Shown here: positions 44,058 through 52,634 of the stretch, one piece after another
Numbering within the stretch: position 1 is the stretch's first letter
Layout of the letters: every line of letters begins with the position of its first letter
Source: Lactobacillus selangorensis
Lineage (GTDB): Bacteria > Bacillota > Bacilli > Lactobacillales > Lactobacillaceae
DNA: 64,000 nt
Direction: 5' to 3'
Assembly: GCF_001437205.1 (NCBI RefSeq)
Contig: NZ_JQAZ01000008.1
Span: forward strand, 20,420-84,419
Notes under the pieces: generated by a model
What the model was told of the DNA's origin: nothing
The model's input: the letters and a program-made list of their open reading frames with translations, nothing else
Databases searched by the model: none
Translations under genes and position numbers: made by a program

Positions 44058-45869
44058 TTACAACCGGACTAGCAAACTTTCGAGTTCGTCCAAACGATCG
44101 GAGAAGAGTTTGAAGGCTTTCTCGAGATAATCGGCACGGCTCATATCGACGCCGGCTGTTTGCATCGTTGCAATCGGCATCTGCGAACTGCCAGATTTCA
44201 GGAAATCGAGGTAATGTTCACGAGCACCGTCTTTTTCAGAAGCGATTCCTTGTGCCAACGTTGATGCGGCTGCAAAACCAGTTGCATATTGATAAACATA
44301 GAAATCCATATAAAAATGCGGAATCCGGGCCCATTCGAGCGCAATTTCAGGGTCTGATTCGACGGCCGCACCGTAATACTGCTGGTTCAGACGCAGGTAT
44401 TCTTTCGAAATATAATCCGCTGTCAAAGCCTTGCCATGCTGGTCGCTGTCATGGATGAATTGCTCGAATTCGGCAAATTGGGTCTGACGGTAAACCGTTC
44501 CTTTGAAACCATCGAGATAATAATTTAGAATGTAGGCACGGACCTGTGGATCGGTTTGTGTTTTCAGCAAATAATCTGTCAGGAGGTTTTCATTCGTAGT
44601 CGAAGCAATTTCAGCAACAAAAATCGGATAATCACCGTAAACATACGGCTGATTATGCCGCGTGTACCAGCTGTGGACACTGTGGCCCGTTTCATGGACA
44701 AGCGTGTACAGATTGTCGAGATTATCCTGCCAATTCAGCAGAATGTAAGGGTCTGTATCATAACTGCCGCCTGAATAGGCACCAGTTCGTTTTCCTTTGT
44801 TTTCGACTACATCGATATTGCGCTGGTTGAAAATGTCTTTAACGTGACTCAAATAATCGGGCCCCATCACGGCAAGTGCCTTCAGTGCTTCCGTCTGGGC
44901 TTCCTGATAAGTATAGGAAAGGGCTGGTGTGCCAGTTAAGGGAGTATACAGATCGTACATATGCAAAGTCGAAACTTGCAGGATTCGTTTACGCAGCATC
45001 ACATAACGGTGCAGCAGATCAAGGTGGGCATGCACTTCCTGAATGAGAGTATCATAAACATTGACCGGAATATGATTCTGTGCGAGCGCCGCATCACGAG
45101 CACTAGGATAGGCATGCACTTTGGCCTGATAGTTGTTTCGTTTGACTTCACCAGCTAAAGTAGAGGCAAATGTATTCTTAAACTGACCGAACGTTTTGTA
45201 GGTTGCTTGGAAGGCCTCTTTGCGAACGTTTTGATTTGGCGATTCCAGCAGCTTGCTGTACGTGCCGGCCGACAGCTGAATCTGCTGACCGTCAGAATCG
45301 GTGACCGTTGGAAACTTGAGGTCGGAATTGCTGAGGACGCCGTACGTCTGTTCCGGATTTGCCATCACATCGCCCGCCGCCGCAATCAACTCTTCGGCTT
45401 TGGTCGGCAAAACGTGGGCTTTATTGGCGAGAATCTGATCCAAAAACTGGTCATATTGTTTTAAATCAGGATAAGCTTCACGATAGGTGGCCAGTGTGGT
45501 TGTCGGAATCGTCAAAATTTCAGGATCTAAAAAGGCACTGTTGGTATCGACAACGGCGGCCAGCGATTGAGCTTGGGCCACATAGCCCTGATACTTGCTG
45601 TCACGTGTATCCTGGTCATTTTTCAGGCTGGCATAAACGTAGACTTTTTCGAACTGGCGATAGACGGAAAGAATCGTTTCGATTCCGTCCACAAGACTTT
45701 TGGCACTCTTCCCTAGGGTGCCCTGCAGTTTTGTCAATTGCTGTGCTTGTGTCTGGACCTGCTGAAAGGCCGTTTCCCAGGCAGCATCATCCGGAAAGAT
45801 TTTCGTCAGGTCCCATGTGAGGGGCTCCGGTGTGTCTTTTCGTTCTGGTAAGGTTTTGATTGTTGCCAA
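44058..45869 (-). CDS. pepF: Oligoendopeptidase F
   Basis: 603 residues from a TTG codon 9 bases after AAAGGAG; a TTG three codons earlier abuts the ribosome site. M3B zinc metallopeptidase that cuts peptides of roughly 7-17 residues in the cytosol. Zinc motif HETGH at 392-396 in LVHETGHSVHSW; AYSGGSYDTDPYILLNW just before it is typical of PepF. Length matches known PepF (~600). Monocistronic, divergent from the LCP gene. Confidence 0.94.
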   Translation of the reverse strand: MATIKTLPERKDTPEPLTWDLTKIFPDDAAWETAFQQVQTQAQQLTKLQGTLGKSAKSLVDGIETILSVYRQFEKVYVYASLKNDQDTRDSKYQGYVAQAQSLAAVVDTNSAFLDPEILTIPTTTLATYREAYPDLKQYDQFLDQILANKAHVLPTKAEELIAAAGDVMANPEQTYGVLSNSDLKFPTVTDSDGQQIQLSAGTYSKLLESPNQNVRKEAFQATYKTFGQFKNTFASTLAGEVKRNNYQAKVHAYPSARDAALAQNHIPVNVYDTLIQEVHAHLDLLHRYVMLRKRILQVSTLHMYDLYTPLTGTPALSYTYQEAQTEALKALAVMGPDYLSHVKDIFNQRNIDVVENKGKRTGAYSGGSYDTDPYILLNWQDNLDNLYTLVHETGHSVHSWYTRHNQPYVYGDYPIFVAEIASTTNENLLTDYLLKTQTDPQVRAYILNYYLDGFKGTVYRQTQFAEFEQFIHDSDQHGKALTADYISKEYLRLNQQYYGAAVESDPEIALEWARIPHFYMDFYVYQYATGFAAASTLAQGIASEKDGAREHYLDFLKSGSSQMPIATMQTAGVDMSRADYLEKAFKLFSDRLDELESLLVRL

Positions 45870-45992
45870 TAAAAACAACTCCTTTTATGTTTTATTTAAG
45901 GAAGCGCTGGTAAGCTAGCATTATTTACGGCTTCATCATAGCATAATCCCAAAATACAAATATAAAGATTGCTTTATCTTTTGGCAAAAGTG

Positions 45993-46020
45993 TTGTGCGT
46001 CGGGTAAAATACAGTATAAT
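45993..46020 (+). promoter_or_regulatory. Promoter of the LCP gene
   Basis: TTGTGC, 16-base spacer, TATAAT, ending 43 bases before the ATG. Confidence 0.65.
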
Positions 46021-46063
46021 TTTATATATATCTAGTGAGAAGTTGTCATCAAAGGAGTTACTT

Positions 46064-47425
46064 ATGCAAGATAATCATGAACCGGTGGAATCACGTGTTC
46101 ACAAAAATAAACGTAGCAATCTGCATCGTGGTCGTAAAATTGCGATCCTGATCGTTTTTGTGCTGCTTTTTTCAGTAGGGGCGTATGCGCTGCGTTTGTG
46201 GGAACAAACGCAAGATACGGCCAATAGTATTTTTAAACAGATCGATGGCAACAAAGTCTCGACCAATATTAAGGATAAAAAGCCATTTGCGATTCTGCTG
46301 CTGGGGGTCGATACAGGCGCTGACGGACGGATCGATAAAGGCAATTCGGATACAATGATCATTGCGACGATCAATCCGCAGAAGAAGACCACGACGCTGA
46401 CCAGTATCCCACGTGATACGATGGCCCAGATCATCGGGACTAAGAAGACGAATGTACAGAAGGTCAATGCCGCCTACAATATCGGTGGCTCGACGATGGC
46501 CATCAAGACCGTTGAAAAACTAGTCAATGTGCCGATTGATTATTATGTCACCATTAACATGGGCGCCTTGTCCAAGATTGTTGATGCGGTCGGCGGAATC
46601 GATGTCGATGTGCCGTTCTCGTTCACAAGTGAGGCCACCGGCGGGCAGCACTTCAAGAAAGGCAAGATGCATCTGAATGGGAAGATGGCATTGGCCTATT
46701 CCCGGATGCGGCATGAAGATCCAGAAGGCGATTATGGTCGTCAAAAGCGGCAGCAGCAAGTAATCAAGGCAATCGTCAAAGCGGCGTTGTCGATGAACAC
46801 GCTGACTAATTTCGACAAGATTATGAATACCTTGAAGAAGAATATGGCCACCAACTTGACCTTGGATGATATGCTGACCTTGCAGTCCGAATATCGAGCC
46901 ACGGCAAAGAACATTAAGAAGGACCAGCTCCAAGGTGAAAATGCCTATATCGGCGGTGCTTCTTATCAAGTGGCCACGACTAAGGAATTGCGGCGGGTTT
47001 CGAACAGTTTGCGCAAGGAATTAGGTTTAAAGGCCGAAACGTTGAAGAATGCCGAAACGCAGATGAATAAACTGAATCCAACCTTCTTTGACAGCAGTAT
47101 CACGACAACGGAAAATAACGGACAAAAGAATTACAACATCTATACGGATTTCTTATCGAAGAATGCGTCGACTCGGAACAAGACCCATTACGTGCTCGAT
47201 CAAAACGATCAGCGGCTTTACACTGTTAAAGCGGCGCTGAACGGCACGGCGAAAAAGTCGGATAGCAGTACTTCTAGCTACGGAGCGGGTTCCGGTTCAT
47301 CGAACTATTCGAGTTCGGATTATGACGGTACTGATACGACCGGCATCAATGCCCCAGATGATTCAACCGCTCGAAATTCGTATGATACGAATACGGATGA
47401 CACAACAAATCAAGCAGTTTATTAA
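46064..47425 (+). CDS. LytR-CpsA-Psr (LCP) family wall-polymer ligase
   Basis: 453 residues from ATG behind AAAGGAG. Short basic cytoplasmic N-terminus (~1-28), one TM helix (~29-45), then the LCP domain (~75-255): LLGVDTGADGRIDKGNSDTM, TLTSIPRDTMAQI, NAAYNIGG, ALAYSRMRHEDPEGDYGRQKRQQ with the conserved Arg residues. LCP proteins move teichoic acid or polysaccharide from undecaprenyl carriers onto peptidoglycan. The last ~60 residues are Ser/Thr/Asp/Tyr-rich and low-complexity, likely disordered and outside the cell. Confidence 0.93.
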   Translation: MQDNHEPVESRVHKNKRSNLHRGRKIAILIVFVLLFSVGAYALRLWEQTQDTANSIFKQIDGNKVSTNIKDKKPFAILLLGVDTGADGRIDKGNSDTMIIATINPQKKTTTLTSIPRDTMAQIIGTKKTNVQKVNAAYNIGGSTMAIKTVEKLVNVPIDYYVTINMGALSKIVDAVGGIDVDVPFSFTSEATGGQHFKKGKMHLNGKMALAYSRMRHEDPEGDYGRQKRQQQVIKAIVKAALSMNTLTNFDKIMNTLKKNMATNLTLDDMLTLQSEYRATAKNIKKDQLQGENAYIGGASYQVATTKELRRVSNSLRKELGLKAETLKNAETQMNKLNPTFFDSSITTTENNGQKNYNIYTDFLSKNASTRNKTHYVLDQNDQRLYTVKAALNGTAKKSDSSTSSYGAGSGSSNYSSSDYDGTDTTGINAPDDSTARNSYDTNTDDTTNQAVY

Positions 47426-47432
47426 CAAACAA

Positions 47433-47480
47433 TAAAAAAAGTTCCTTAAATGCAAAATTGCATTTAAGGAACTTTTTTTT
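47433..47480 (+). terminator. LCP gene terminator with TGCA core
   Basis: AAAAGTTCCTTAAATGCA pairs with TGCATTTAAGGAACTTTT across AAAT; third hairpin in the window with the AAATGCA/TGCATTT core. Confidence 0.9.
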
Positions 47481-47591
47481 GTGCACAGAGCACTTACGCC
47501 ATCGCTGCGAATTGCTTTTTAGAAACGTCTTCCAAAAAACCGACCTTACTGATGTATTCATTTTAAGGCTGGGATTCTGGTTTAAAGTTCT

Positions 47592-48527
47592 TCAATCCAA
47601 AGTCTTCAATTTGCCTTTGAAATCGTCTATATGTTCATAGCCTTTTTGTCGCATGATCGTTTCAAGTTCACGAGTCAGCCGGCCGAAAATATGCGGACCT
47701 TCTTTGGAAAGGGCAGTGCCGACTTGGACGACGCTTGCGCCGCAAAGGATATGTTCAAAGAGGTCCTCGCCTGTTTGGACACCGCCAGTCCCGATGATTT
47801 GAATTTTGGGATCCAGTCGTTTATAAAAAGCCCGCACATTAGCTAGTGCCGTCGGTTTGACGTACTGACCGCCGATGTTGCCAAAGCCATGCTGCGGGCG
47901 CAGCATAACTGTTTCGGTGTGCGGATTGATAACGAGTCCATTCGGCAGGCCGCTGATACAGTTTACATAGAGCAATGGATAACGATTCAACACAGCAGCT
48001 ACTTGGTCGAATAAATCTTCATCAAAGTAGGGCGGCAGTTTGACGCCCAGTGGCTTCGTAAAGAAACTGAAAACATCCTTCAGAAGGGCATCCATATCGT
48101 TTACCCGATAGCCGAGTGAAATTTGCGGCGAATAGGGTGAGGCCAGCATCAATTCCGTGATGCCCTTGAAATGACTAGCGTTGATCTGCTGCAGCATAGC
48201 GAGATTGTCATCCCGATTTTTGCCGTTGACTGACAAAAAGAGGGGCTTGCTGACTTGATCCTGCTGTTTCAAAGCTGCATCCAAATAGTAAGACAAACCT
48301 TCGCGTGGCAGCCCCATTGAATGGATGCTGCCTAGATCGGTATCGGCGTAACGTGGCGCCTGATTGCCCTGTTCGAAAGTTTGAGAAGTGCTTTTGGCGA
48401 TTACGCCGCCAGCTTGTGATTGCACTAATTTATCTAATTCTTCGGTCGTGAAACTGCGCACCCCAGCTGCATTCATGACCACATTCTGAAACTGAAAAGG
48501 ACCCAATTTTGTTTTTGTATCGACCAT
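47592..48527 (-). CDS. Dihydroorotate-oxidase-like flavoprotein with altered active site
   Basis: 312 residues from the ATG after AAGGGG. Overall a class 1A dihydroorotate dehydrogenase fold: KPLGVKLPPYFD, IKPTALANVRAFYKR-like segment, IIGTGGVQTGEDLFEHILCGA for FMN phosphate binding, VGTALSKEG. The catalytic loop, which reads NLSCPN in Lactococcus PyrDA, is here MLASPY (127-132): the Cys130 position is Ser130, and the substrate-binding Asn127 and Asn132 positions are Met and Tyr. The Asn67 equivalent in SIHSMGLPR is His. A true orotate enzyme is therefore doubtful. It lies 80 bases after a LacI gene and is probably co-transcribed with it, not with pyr genes. Confidence 0.8.
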   Translation of the reverse strand: MVDTKTKLGPFQFQNVVMNAAGVRSFTTEELDKLVQSQAGGVIAKSTSQTFEQGNQAPRYADTDLGSIHSMGLPREGLSYYLDAALKQQDQVSKPLFLSVNGKNRDDNLAMLQQINASHFKGITELMLASPYSPQISLGYRVNDMDALLKDVFSFFTKPLGVKLPPYFDEDLFDQVAAVLNRYPLLYVNCISGLPNGLVINPHTETVMLRPQHGFGNIGGQYVKPTALANVRAFYKRLDPKIQIIGTGGVQTGEDLFEHILCGASVVQVGTALSKEGPHIFGRLTRELETIMRQKGYEHIDDFKGKLKTLD

Positions 48528-48607
48528 ACATACCCCTTCAATCTTTTGCATTCACTTCTATTAAACCATGTTTTTCTGCAAGTGGGGTCGAATTGGCGGA
48601 AATGCGT

Positions 48608-49615
<1,008 letters not shown>

Positions 49616-49720
49616 TCACCTCAAATTGGTATATACTGATTCATAAAAATATTCATATTGTTTACTTAATTTTACTCCCCATAAATCAATATTCAAGCTA
49701 AAAATTGATTAAAAAAAGGG

Positions 49721-49749
49721 TTTACAAAAATTTGTAAGCGGTTTATAAT
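49721..49749 (+). promoter_or_regulatory. PTS operon promoter with embedded operator and cre-like site
   Basis: TTTACA (49721-49726), 17-base spacer, TATAAT (49744-49749). TTACAAA-AA-TTTGTAA (49722-49737) is a perfect inverted repeat covering the -35 and spacer, and TTGTAAGCGGTTTAT (49732-49746) matches the cre consensus at 13 of 15 positions. Confidence 0.7.
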
Positions 49750-49793
49750 CATTTGTGTAGTAAACAAATAATCTTTTTATTCTTTATATTAAC

Positions 49794-49819
49794 TTGGTAA
49801 ACAAATAAATGTTTACCAA
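49794..49819 (+). promoter_or_regulatory. Palindrome in the PTS operon leader
   Basis: TTGGTAAACA (49794-49803) and TGTTTACCAA (49810-49819), 10-bp arms, 6-base spacer. GTAAACAAATAA occurs here and again at 49760-49771, and AGTAAACA on the minus strand at 49659-49666. Likely operator set for the LacI regulator, or an mRNA hairpin before the ribosome site. Confidence 0.55.
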
Positions 49820-49846
49820 AGTTGCATCAGAAAGGCGGAATGAACA

Positions 49847-50332
49847 ATGGCAATTACAGCAGTACGTATCGATGGACGTTTGATCCATGGACAGGTCGCA
49901 AACTTATGGACAACTAAGCTTGGGGTCAGCCGCATCATGGTCGTCGACAACGAGGTTTCAAAGAGCGACGTCGATAAGGCCGCTTTGAAACTTGCTAAGC
50001 CGGCGGGTGTCAACTTGAGTATTTTGGATGAGAAGCGGGCTGCCGATCATATCAAGGCCGGCAAGTACGATTCACAAAAAGTATTCATCGTTGCAAAGCG
50101 CCCAGAAATCTTGCTTCAAATGGTCGATGACGGTGTTCCGATCACAGTGATCAACGTTGGGAACATGTCGCAAAACGACGACACACAGTCATTAGCAAAT
50201 TCGATCAATGTCGATGCAGAGGATGTTAAGGCATTCAATGAATTAAACGATAAGGGTGTCAAGCTTACCGCTCAAATGGTACCTAGTGATCCAGTTCAAG
50301 ACTTCATGCCATTATTAAAGAAGTTCAAATAA
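49847..50332 (+). CDS. Mannose-family PTS component IIB
   Basis: 161 residues. Phospho-acceptor H14 in RIDGRLIHGQV, followed by NLWTTKLGV, and MVVDNEVSKSD; normal length for IIB of the mannose/fructose/sorbose family. First gene of the operon, 90 bases after the predicted transcription start. Confidence 0.94.
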   Translation: MAITAVRIDGRLIHGQVANLWTTKLGVSRIMVVDNEVSKSDVDKAALKLAKPAGVNLSILDEKRAADHIKAGKYDSQKVFIVAKRPEILLQMVDDGVPITVINVGNMSQNDDTQSLANSINVDAEDVKAFNELNDKGVKLTAQMVPSDPVQDFMPLLKKFK

Positions 50333-50383
50333 TTTAATTTTTTAGCTATTATTTCTAGACAACTCTGAAGGGAGTAATTCACA

Positions 50384-51301
50384 ATGGGTTCAATTGCTTG
50401 GTGGCAAATTATACTGTTGACCTGCTACTCAATGTACCAGATCATGGATGAATTAACATTGCAAACAAGTTTGAGTCAGCCAGTTTGGGCCGGTTTAATT
50501 GCCGGTGCCATCATGGGGAACATGAAGGCCGGCTTAATCATCGGTGGGAGTTTACAGTTAACTGTTTTAGGTGTCGGGACATTCGGTGGTGCTTCTAAGA
50601 TCGATGCCAACTCTGGGACAGTTTTAGCAACAGCCTTTTCAATTGGTGCTGGGATGAATCCGCAGACCGCCGTTGCAGCGATCGGTGTTCCAGTTGCTAG
50701 TTTAATGATTGAAACAGATATTCTGGCTCGTTTCACCAACACCTACTTCCAGCATCGTGTTGACCATATGATCGATAAGTTAGACTTCAAAGGTATCGAA
50801 CGCAATTATCTCTATGGTGTCATCCCGTGGACATTATCCCGTGGGATTCCAGTCTTCTTAGCCTTAGCATTTGGTGGTCCATTCGTTAACACAGCTGTTA
50901 AGTACTTAAACACAAACTTATCCTGGTTGAACAATGGTTTGCAAACAGCCGGTGGTTTGTTGCCAGCCGTTGGGTTTGCGATCTTGCTTCGCTACTTGCC
51001 TGTCAAGAAACACATTGCTTACCTGATTCTTGGTTTCATGATCACAGCTTTGTTCTCAACCCTGTTCACAGGTCTGCAGACATTAGGCACAGGCTTGACA
51101 ACAGTCGACAGCAAATTCACAACTGTCTTCAACAGCTTGCCAATGCTCGCCATTGCCTTGATTGGTTTAGCATTTGCGATTCTGCAATACAAGCGTGATA
51201 TTGAAAAAGATAAAGTTGCCGGTGCCGCAGCCGCAACTAAAGAAGAAGTAACAGAAACTAGCGACGAAGTGGAGGGTGAGATCAATGGCGACGAAGACTG
51301 A
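50384..51301 (+). CDS. Mannose-family PTS component IIC
   Basis: 305 residues, about 8 hydrophobic segments, EII-Sor family (DELTLQTSLSQPVWAGLIAG, then GMNPQTAVAAIGVPVA). The C-terminal ~35 residues are charged and acid-rich. Preceded by GAAGGGAG. Overlaps the IID start by 17 bases. Confidence 0.93.
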   Translation: MGSIAWWQIILLTCYSMYQIMDELTLQTSLSQPVWAGLIAGAIMGNMKAGLIIGGSLQLTVLGVGTFGGASKIDANSGTVLATAFSIGAGMNPQTAVAAIGVPVASLMIETDILARFTNTYFQHRVDHMIDKLDFKGIERNYLYGVIPWTLSRGIPVFLALAFGGPFVNTAVKYLNTNLSWLNNGLQTAGGLLPAVGFAILLRYLPVKKHIAYLILGFMITALFSTLFTGLQTLGTGLTTVDSKFTTVFNSLPMLAIALIGLAFAILQYKRDIEKDKVAGAAAATKEEVTETSDEVEGEINGDED

Positions 51302-52121
51302 CGTACCAACACCAACAAGTGGATATCAATTAACTGATAAAGATTTCAGACAAATCAACATTCGGAACCTCTTCCTGTTCCAATGGGGTTGGAACTACGA
51401 AAAGATGCAGGCTTCCGGATACCTGTACATCATGCTTCCACAATTACGGAAGATTTATGGTGACGACCGGGAAGGCTTGAAGAAAGTCCTGAAGATGCAG
51501 GATCAGTTCTTCAATACCAGTAATTTCTTCAACACAATCATCACTGGGATTGATTTAGCCCTTGAAGAAAAAGAAGGGACTGCTTCAATCGATACTGTTG
51601 CCGGCTTGAAAGCTGGTTTAATGGGTCCGTTCGCTGCGATTGGGGATTCCATCTTCGCTGCGTTGATTCCAGCTATCATGGGTGCCATTGCTGCCAACAT
51701 GGCTGTTCAAGGAAATGCTGTTGGGTGCTTCTTATGGATGGCAGTCGACTTCGTTATTATGTGGTTCCGTTGGATTCAACTGAAGTTTGCTTACAAACAA
51801 GGAGTTACCTTAGTTACTAAGATGCAGGGCACATTGAATGCCTTGACAGATGCCGCTACATTGCTTGGTGTCTTCATCGTTGGTGCCTTAGTCGCAACCT
51901 TGGTCAACGTTAAAGTTATTTATGTCGCTCACATTGGTAAGATGGCCATCAATTTCCAAGATAAAATTGATATGATTCTTCCTAAGTTAGTACCTGCATT
52001 AGTTGTCGGCGCCATTTACTGGATGCTTGGCAGAAAACGGATGACTTCAACACGTGCGATCTTTATCGTGATCATCGTTACAATTGCATTGTCAGCATTA
52101 GGAATCTTAGGTCCACAATAA
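51285..52121 (+). CDS. Mannose-family PTS component IID
   Basis: 278 residues from the ATG after GGAGGG; a GTG at 51276 is too close to it. EIID-AGA family: LFLFQWGWNYEKMQASGYLY near the start, GIDLALEEKEG, AGLKAGLMGPFAAIGDSIF. With IIC it forms the membrane channel. Similarity of IIC/IID to the GalNAc/galactosamine (Aga) group fits the agaS gene in the operon. Confidence 0.93.
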   Translation: MATKTDVPTPTSGYQLTDKDFRQINIRNLFLFQWGWNYEKMQASGYLYIMLPQLRKIYGDDREGLKKVLKMQDQFFNTSNFFNTIITGIDLALEEKEGTASIDTVAGLKAGLMGPFAAIGDSIFAALIPAIMGAIAANMAVQGNAVGCFLWMAVDFVIMWFRWIQLKFAYKQGVTLVTKMQGTLNALTDAATLLGVFIVGALVATLVNVKVIYVAHIGKMAINFQDKIDMILPKLVPALVVGAIYWMLGRKRMTSTRAIFIVIIVTIALSALGILGPQ

Positions 52122-52131
52122 ACAAAGCAGG

Positions 52132-52170
52132 AAGCCGAGCTAAGATTTGTTTCTCAGCGCGGCTTTTTTT
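52132..52170 (+). terminator. Terminator-like hairpin inside the PTS operon
   Basis: AGCCGAGCTAAGA pairs with TCTCAGCGCGGCT and is followed by a run of seven T. It lies between IID and IIA, so it should give partial termination and lower expression of the four downstream genes' enzymes relative to IIB-IIC-IID. Confidence 0.7.
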
Positions 52171-52190
52171 AATCATAGGAGGGAACCAGA

Positions 52191-52613
52191 ATGCGTTTAT
52201 TACTAATCAGCCATGGCAATATGGCCATCGAAACTTTAAAGAGTGCCGAATTGATTTTAGGCACCATCGAAAACACGAAAGCACTTGGCTTGCAGCCGAG
52301 TGAAGGTCCAGACGATCTGATGAAAGAAGCACAAGCCTTCTTAGATGCCGGCGATAATGATGAACCGACTGTCGTAATCGTTGATTTATTAGGCGGCACA
52401 CCGTCAAACGTGGTCGTTCGTCTGATGGCACAATATCCGCAGCTGCAAGTTGTCAGCGGCTTGAACCTGCCGATGCTGATCGATTACGTCAACCAGAGTT
52501 TGCTGGGCACAACCTTTAATAAGGAAGAATTGATGGAAGCCGGCAAGAACGGTGTAATCGATATCAATGAGAAACTGAGCAGCAGTGACGATGACGACGA
52601 GGATGAAGATTAA
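52191..52613 (+). CDS. Mannose-family PTS component IIA
   Basis: 140 residues. Phosphorylated by HPr at H8 in LLISHGNMA; DLLGGTPSN is the second family landmark. The tail is highly acidic (SSSDDDDEDED). AGGAGGG precedes the ATG. Separate IIA polypeptide, as in Aga/Gnb-type systems rather than the fused ManX. Confidence 0.93.
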   Translation: MRLLLISHGNMAIETLKSAELILGTIENTKALGLQPSEGPDDLMKEAQAFLDAGDNDEPTVVIVDLLGGTPSNVVVRLMAQYPQLQVVSGLNLPMLIDYVNQSLLGTTFNKEELMEAGKNGVIDINEKLSSSDDDDEDED

Positions 52614-52634
52614 CCCAACAATGAGGTAACCAGG

